From JAQIBY01 sp963676165 (lineage in GTDB: Bacteria; Bacteroidota; Bacteroidia; Bacteroidales; ML635J-15), in the NCBI GenBank assembly GCA_963676165.1, contig OY781043.1, positions 2,232,001 to 2,296,000 of the forward strand: a stretch of DNA of 64,000 nt. Direction: 5' to 3'. This document shows, piece by piece, positions 60,524 to 64,000 of the stretch (positions are counted from its first letter, which is position 1; each line of letters opens with the position of its first letter). A program made the position numbers and the translations under genes. The notes under the pieces were generated by a model. It was not told the DNA's origin and ran no database searches. It saw only the letters and a program-made list of their open reading frames with translations.

Positions 60524-62160
60524 TAGTCAAGAATTCTCCAATCTGCAAAATACTCAACGACAAGATTAGCTTTGGGTTCAGATTGGTAAAGGTAATTAGA
60601 ATTGTATGTCCAACCCATAGACTCGGAGCCCCCTCCACTTTGGGTTGTTATAAAATAACGATTCCCAATGTGTCCAAAATAATCCGCTTGAGCTCTTGGA
60701 TTATCGGAATCTCCACCACTTGGATCAACAGGTACCCAACCATAATTTGGCAAGTAAACCTCAACCCAACGGTGAAAAACGTCATCGCTACTCACAGGAT
60801 CGTGCATGGAAACCACAGAGCCAACGTAGCGAGCAGGTAAGCCCGCAGCACGACACATGGCAATATAAACAAAACTATACTCTGAACAGGAACCATTTCC
60901 TCTAGCAAGCACAGTTGGAGCAGTATTCCAACCACCGCTCATTTCATAGTACATGCGAGGCATAAGGTAATGATATATTTTTCGAGCAATCCAATATGGA
61001 TTTTCCTCATCTCCCACTGCCTCTTTCACTGCATTGGTAATAACGTCATGAGTAATTTGGTATTTCTCATGATTCTCTAGAAAAGTCTCTTTTACAGATG
61101 TTGGAATTTCATCCAAACCTCCCACTTTATCAGGAAATATAAAGTAACGTACATCCCAAGTACGAATTTCAGCTTTCATCATCACTTCATGTACATCTCC
61201 CGCTTTCATTTTATCAAGATGAAAATGAGCTGTTTTTTGTCCCCATTTATCAACCGGAAAATCTGTAGGTTTTTCACTCCATTCGAGAGGAGAAAGCAAC
61301 TCTTGATTATCACGGTTTGATCCCATCGCAAAATGCACATCCAAAGAAGTCACCTTGCCGGGGCCAAAATTGGTCGCTTGATGTGTATATTTCACTTCAG
61401 CAGTTTGTTCATTTGTTCTTCGATACAAATCATCATCTTGACGAACTAATTGAAATATTGCTTCTTCGTTCCAGTCCACATTCCACAAGGTTTCACCATC
61501 CCAAGCCAAATCGCAAGCATATTTTCCTGGAGCTTCAGTTATGAGCAGAACTTTACCCGTTTCAGGACTTATCATATACAACTCATCATTCATTCGATCA
61601 CTCACCCAAAGGTAAGTTCCATCAAAAGTAATTCCATAAGCATGATGAGCGGGAGCTTTAAAACTTGAAATTGTGGTACCATCTTCAGGACTCAGTTGAA
61701 TAATTTGATTTTGAGCATCGTCCACTGTCCAAAGATATTTCCCATCAAAACACATTCCAACAGGTCTAGCAGCAGGAACATCAATGCGATGTAAAATCTC
61801 CCCATTTTCAGGATTGATTTTGTAAGCAACTCCTCGATAATTCTCTGCCAAAGGAATTCCTCCCTTAACATCCGTTACCCAAAGTGCATTTCCATCGTAA
61901 GTCAATCCACTTGGCCAATATGCAGGTGCAGGAATTGTGCGCAATATTTTACCTGTTTCAGGATGAATGAAATAAATTAAGTCGGTTTTTCGATCAGCCA
62001 TAACCAATTCACCATCTGCATAGCATAAACCCGTTGGGAAATCGGTTGAGATAGAGATCTGCTTTATGATTTCACCAGGATAAGCAAAAGAATTCAGCGA
62101 AATAGCAATGAATAATAATCCAAAGATACCGGACAAATAGAAGCGAGCGTTTTTTATCAT
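60523..62160 (-). CDS. Beta-propeller / transglutaminase-like secreted protein
   Basis: The 545-aa protein has a signal peptide (cleavage near NSFAYP). A propeller of about five YVTN/NHL-like blades (about 35-240) repeats phrases such as GKYLWTVDDAQNQIIQLSP and GTYLWVSDRMNDELYMISP. A beta-rich linker follows. A transglutaminase-like cysteine protease domain (about 380-490) has Cys424 in GNGSCSEYSFVY, His in VFHRWVEVYL (about 463) and Asp in VPVDPSGG (about 478). The triad looks complete. It is translationally coupled to pbpC downstream, so an envelope or cell-wall-linked role is likely. Whether it cleaves, cross-links or modifies peptides is unknown. Confidence 0.9.
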   Translation of the reverse strand: MIKNARFYLSGIFGLLFIAISLNSFAYPGEIIKQISISTDFPTGLCYADGELVMADRKTDLIYFIHPETGKILRTIPAPAYWPSGLTYDGNALWVTDVKGGIPLAENYRGVAYKINPENGEILHRIDVPAARPVGMCFDGKYLWTVDDAQNQIIQLSPEDGTTISSFKAPAHHAYGITFDGTYLWVSDRMNDELYMISPETGKVLLITEAPGKYACDLAWDGETLWNVDWNEEAIFQLVRQDDDLYRRTNEQTAEVKYTHQATNFGPGKVTSLDVHFAMGSNRDNQELLSPLEWSEKPTDFPVDKWGQKTAHFHLDKMKAGDVHEVMMKAEIRTWDVRYFIFPDKVGGLDEIPTSVKETFLENHEKYQITHDVITNAVKEAVGDEENPYWIARKIYHYLMPRMYYEMSGGWNTAPTVLARGNGSCSEYSFVYIAMCRAAGLPARYVGSVVSMHDPVSSDDVFHRWVEVYLPNYGWVPVDPSGGDSDNPRAQADYFGHIGNRYFITTQSGGGSESMGWTYNSNYLYQSEPKANLVVEYFADWRILD

Positions 62161-62271
62161 AGCAACAAGTTTTCGTTCAATAAGATAGAATCATTTCAAT
62201 CTGTTAAGCAACATAAAAAAAAGTTCATCATTTGACAACATTCAATTCATATATCTCGTAAAATTAACTAG

Positions 62272-62279
62272 TATCTTTG
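62272..62279 (+). promoter_or_regulatory. -7 promoter element TATCTTTG
   Basis: Perfect TAnnTTTG, about 90 bp before the ATG at 62370, implying a long leader if used. Confidence 0.4.
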
Positions 62280-62369
62280 AAACTACCATTACAAGAGATG
62301 ATGATTTTTAACATGCTGATTGACTAAAGATACATTTTTTAAAAGGGAAACAATCAAAACCAGTTGAAT

Positions 62370-63272
62370 ATGAAATATTTTTACAGCCTTTTAATTTTTG
62401 CATTTACGATCAGTACAATCTGTGCCCAATCCAACTTTAATGAACCTCCAACTCGTAGTGAATTTGAACAATTAAAATCAAAAGTTCAGGTTTACGAGCG
62501 CAATCAAAATAATGTCATGGCACGAATGAACGGCATTAACACTGAAATTGACGATGCTTTTCTTCGCTTGGATTCTGTCATGTATGATCAAGAAGCTTAT
62601 TTAGATTCCATTATTAACCGAATAGCTCTTGAAAGTCAAGGATTGCAAGAAGAAGCCGTTAAAAACTTTCTAACTGCAGACGATTTAATCCCATTAGAGT
62701 CCAAAATGGAGGAAGATTTTGCTAAACAGCAAGAAGAAAGCATGTTTTACAATTCCATTGCAGGTGGTGGAATTTTGCTGGTCTTAATTATTACTCTTGT
62801 TTTGTTTTTCATTTCAAATGGGAAACGTAAAAAGTTAAAGAAAGCGCTATTGGAGCTTCAAGAAAGCAACAAAACCGATATTGAAAAATTGATACAAGAG
62901 ATCAAACAGAAGTTAGAATCTCAAATAAAGGAAAGCTCAGACAGTTTACAAAATGAAAATGACAAGCAAGTATCTGCCTTACGTACAAACATTAATCAAA
63001 CGACAAAACAATTTGAGGCGCAATCTGAGAAAAATATGGAAAGTGTCATTAGCAAACTTGAGGATGCAGTAAGCAAATTGGATACGGAATGGAAAACAAA
63101 TCTAGATACTCTCTCAAAAGCAAAAGACAAGCTAATTGAAAACAGCGAAAAACAACAAGGAGAGAAAGTTGCAGACTTTGTGGATTCCACAAACAAGGCA
63201 ATGAAAAAACTTGAAAATTCGATTAAAAAGTTACAAACTGAAATGAAGAAAATAGACACAAAAGACTCATAG
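62370..63272 (+). CDS. Membrane protein with long cytoplasmic coiled coil
   Basis: The ATG at 62370 begins a signal-like segment (KYFYSLLIFAFTISTICAQ). A TTG two codons earlier is in frame but unlikely. A periplasmic helical region (about 25-125) precedes one clear membrane helix (GGGILLVLIITLVLFFIS, about 131-148). The last 150 residues are a charged coiled coil with heptads (LQENENDKQVSALRTNINQ-like pattern; KLEDAVSKLDTEWKTNLD). The layout recalls RmuC-like or chemoreceptor-like helices, but no defining motif is present. No function can be assigned. A terminator follows. Confidence 0.82.
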   Translation: MKYFYSLLIFAFTISTICAQSNFNEPPTRSEFEQLKSKVQVYERNQNNVMARMNGINTEIDDAFLRLDSVMYDQEAYLDSIINRIALESQGLQEEAVKNFLTADDLIPLESKMEEDFAKQQEESMFYNSIAGGGILLVLIITLVLFFISNGKRKKLKKALLELQESNKTDIEKLIQEIKQKLESQIKESSDSLQNENDKQVSALRTNINQTTKQFEAQSEKNMESVISKLEDAVSKLDTEWKTNLDTLSKAKDKLIENSEKQQGEKVADFVDSTNKAMKKLENSIKKLQTEMKKIDTKDS

Positions 63273-63322
63273 ACACAAGGAGACAGGGACGAGGGAATTG
63301 GATAGCCCTGAAAAGCCGTAAT

Positions 63323-63360
63323 AGACAGGCCTGATATTACATCAGGTCTGTCTTGTTTTA
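63323..63360. terminator. Rho-independent terminator
   Basis: AGACAGGCCTGAT / ATCAGGTCTGTCT (one mismatch) with a 5-base loop, followed by TGTTTTA. It lies between convergent genes. Confidence 0.88.
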
Positions 63361-63407
63361 TAAAGATCTGGCAAAAAACTAAAAGGAGGAGAACTCAACT
63401 TGAATTC

Positions 63408-63950
63408 TTATAATAAATCAAACAAATCATTAAATAAAAGCAAGTCAACATTAGGTTGTTCATTAAAAAAGCTCATAGAGTCATCAATAAAATCCATTAG
63501 CAATACTTCTTCTAACTCTCTATTTGTTAGTAAAGTTAAAGATAACACCTCCAATTGACTTTTCAAAAGCTCATAAAATTCATATTGTATTTTAGTCATG
63601 GGGAAATAATATACCCCCTCAATATGTTTACCTATAGCCCTATTAGGATCACAATTAGTAATCTTATATTTAAAATGATCTTTACAAAATTTTCCTAATT
63701 TTGAAAAGAACAAATGATATTCATATTTAATAAAGAAATCATTTTGCTTGTATTCTCCCATTGAAACAATTAACCATACCTGAGGATTATCTTCTTGCTG
63801 GAACAATTCAAAATCAAACCCATACTGGTTTAATAATCTTTCGATCTCAGCAGGAAGAACAAAAGTTTCCTTTACTTTCTGCCTGAAAAGAGAAACATTA
63901 TTTATCAATGTTAATACTTCTTCTATTTTATTTTTCAATACATTATTCAT
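63408..63950 (-). CDS. Hypothetical protein, possible immunity protein
   Basis: I do not recognise the family. The 180-aa product is soluble, acidic and rich in Phe, Leu and Asn, ending in an acidic hydrophobic tail (NVDLLLFNDLFDLL). It lacks an export signal. Its start overlaps the stop of a truncated upstream gene (ATGA). Small acidic AT-rich cytosolic proteins coupled to the end of a larger gene are typical of immunity proteins, but nothing in the sequence proves this. Confidence 0.7.
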   Translation of the reverse strand: MNNVLKNKIEEVLTLINNVSLFRQKVKETFVLPAEIERLLNQYGFDFELFQQEDNPQVWLIVSMGEYKQNDFFIKYEYHLFFSKLGKFCKDHFKYKITNCDPNRAIGKHIEGVYYFPMTKIQYEFYELLKSQLEVLSLTLLTNRELEEVLLMDFIDDSMSFFNEQPNVDLLLFNDLFDLL

Positions 63951-64000
63951 AATAGTTTTTCAATGTCATGTTTCCCAGATTTATCTAATGGGGGTTTTAT
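63947..64000 (-). CDS. 3' end of an upstream gene cut by the window edge
   Basis: Seventeen codons and a TGA are open from the right edge (IKPPLDKSGKHDIEKLL). The other two minus-strand frames are closed here, and the stop overlaps the next start as ATGA, a coupling typical of cotranscribed genes. Too short to identify. Confidence 0.5.
   Translation of the reverse strand: MKPPLDKSGKHDIEKLL

Overview
The window looks like chromosomal DNA of a free-living member of the Bacteroidota. Evidence: the DNA is AT-rich; several genes have the phylum-specific promoter -7 element TAnnTTTG, some with an upstream TTTG; no strong Shine-Dalgarno sequences stand out; and five or six large secreted proteins end in type IX secretion (T9SS) sorting domains (YPNP...G.Y.L...). 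I cannot assign genus or family from sequence alone. I found no rRNA, tRNA, CRISPR array or intact transposase.

Layout. 1-3350 is a scarred region: a T9SS-type gene running off the left edge, a 311-bp leader repeat that recurs at 21.6 kb, pdxH, a second copy of the pdxH 3' end, a palindromic repeat, and a decapitated T9SS pseudogene. 3351-6240 holds a 7TMR-DISM-type histidine kinase with a possible operator, and an orphan protein. 6373-12401 is a trehalose/envelope block: GH15 hydrolase, lgt and a YqhD-like alcohol dehydrogenase on the minus strand, divergent from a fused OtsA-OtsB gene. 12402-15982 holds a REPIN-like repeat, an acidic lipoprotein, a glycosyltransferase, a dead DHA2-type MFS transporter, an M48 lipoprotein protease and a run of three hairpins. 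15983-22259 holds two T9SS cargo genes and repeated leader DNA.

22260-27377 holds a DHOD-like flavoprotein and an AraC regulator divergent from an operon of exported flavodoxin, aldo/keto reductase, alpha/beta-hydrolase lipoprotein and cupin lipoprotein. An 11-bp direct repeat spaced 21 bp lies in the divergent region. 27452-32402 holds a DUF4328 membrane protein, an RluA-type pseudouridine synthase, a beta-helix T9SS protein, a CvfB-like RNA-binding protein and a 72-aa RpoA-CTD-like protein. 32580-35240 is a metal-linked run: DUF5320 protein, DUF134 regulator, NifX-like protein, ZIP transporter and OsmC. The first and third share a GPxGxGxxTGxxxGxC motif. I regard this as the best candidate for a poorly described system.

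35256-46419 holds two giant T9SS surface proteins (one with a YadA-like head and seven tandem repeats, one with InlB-type repeats) and a kinase/response-regulator pair. 46687-54624 holds a porin-like protein, an aminotransferase, yicC, gmk, a SIMPL protein, a patatin phospholipase and a DUF4838 lipoprotein. 54628-64000 holds an ABCG-like transporter with an N-terminal helical domain, an SDR, a pbpC/transglutaminase pair with overlapping stop and start, a coiled-coil membrane protein and, at the right edge, a small gene overlapping the end of a truncated upstream gene.
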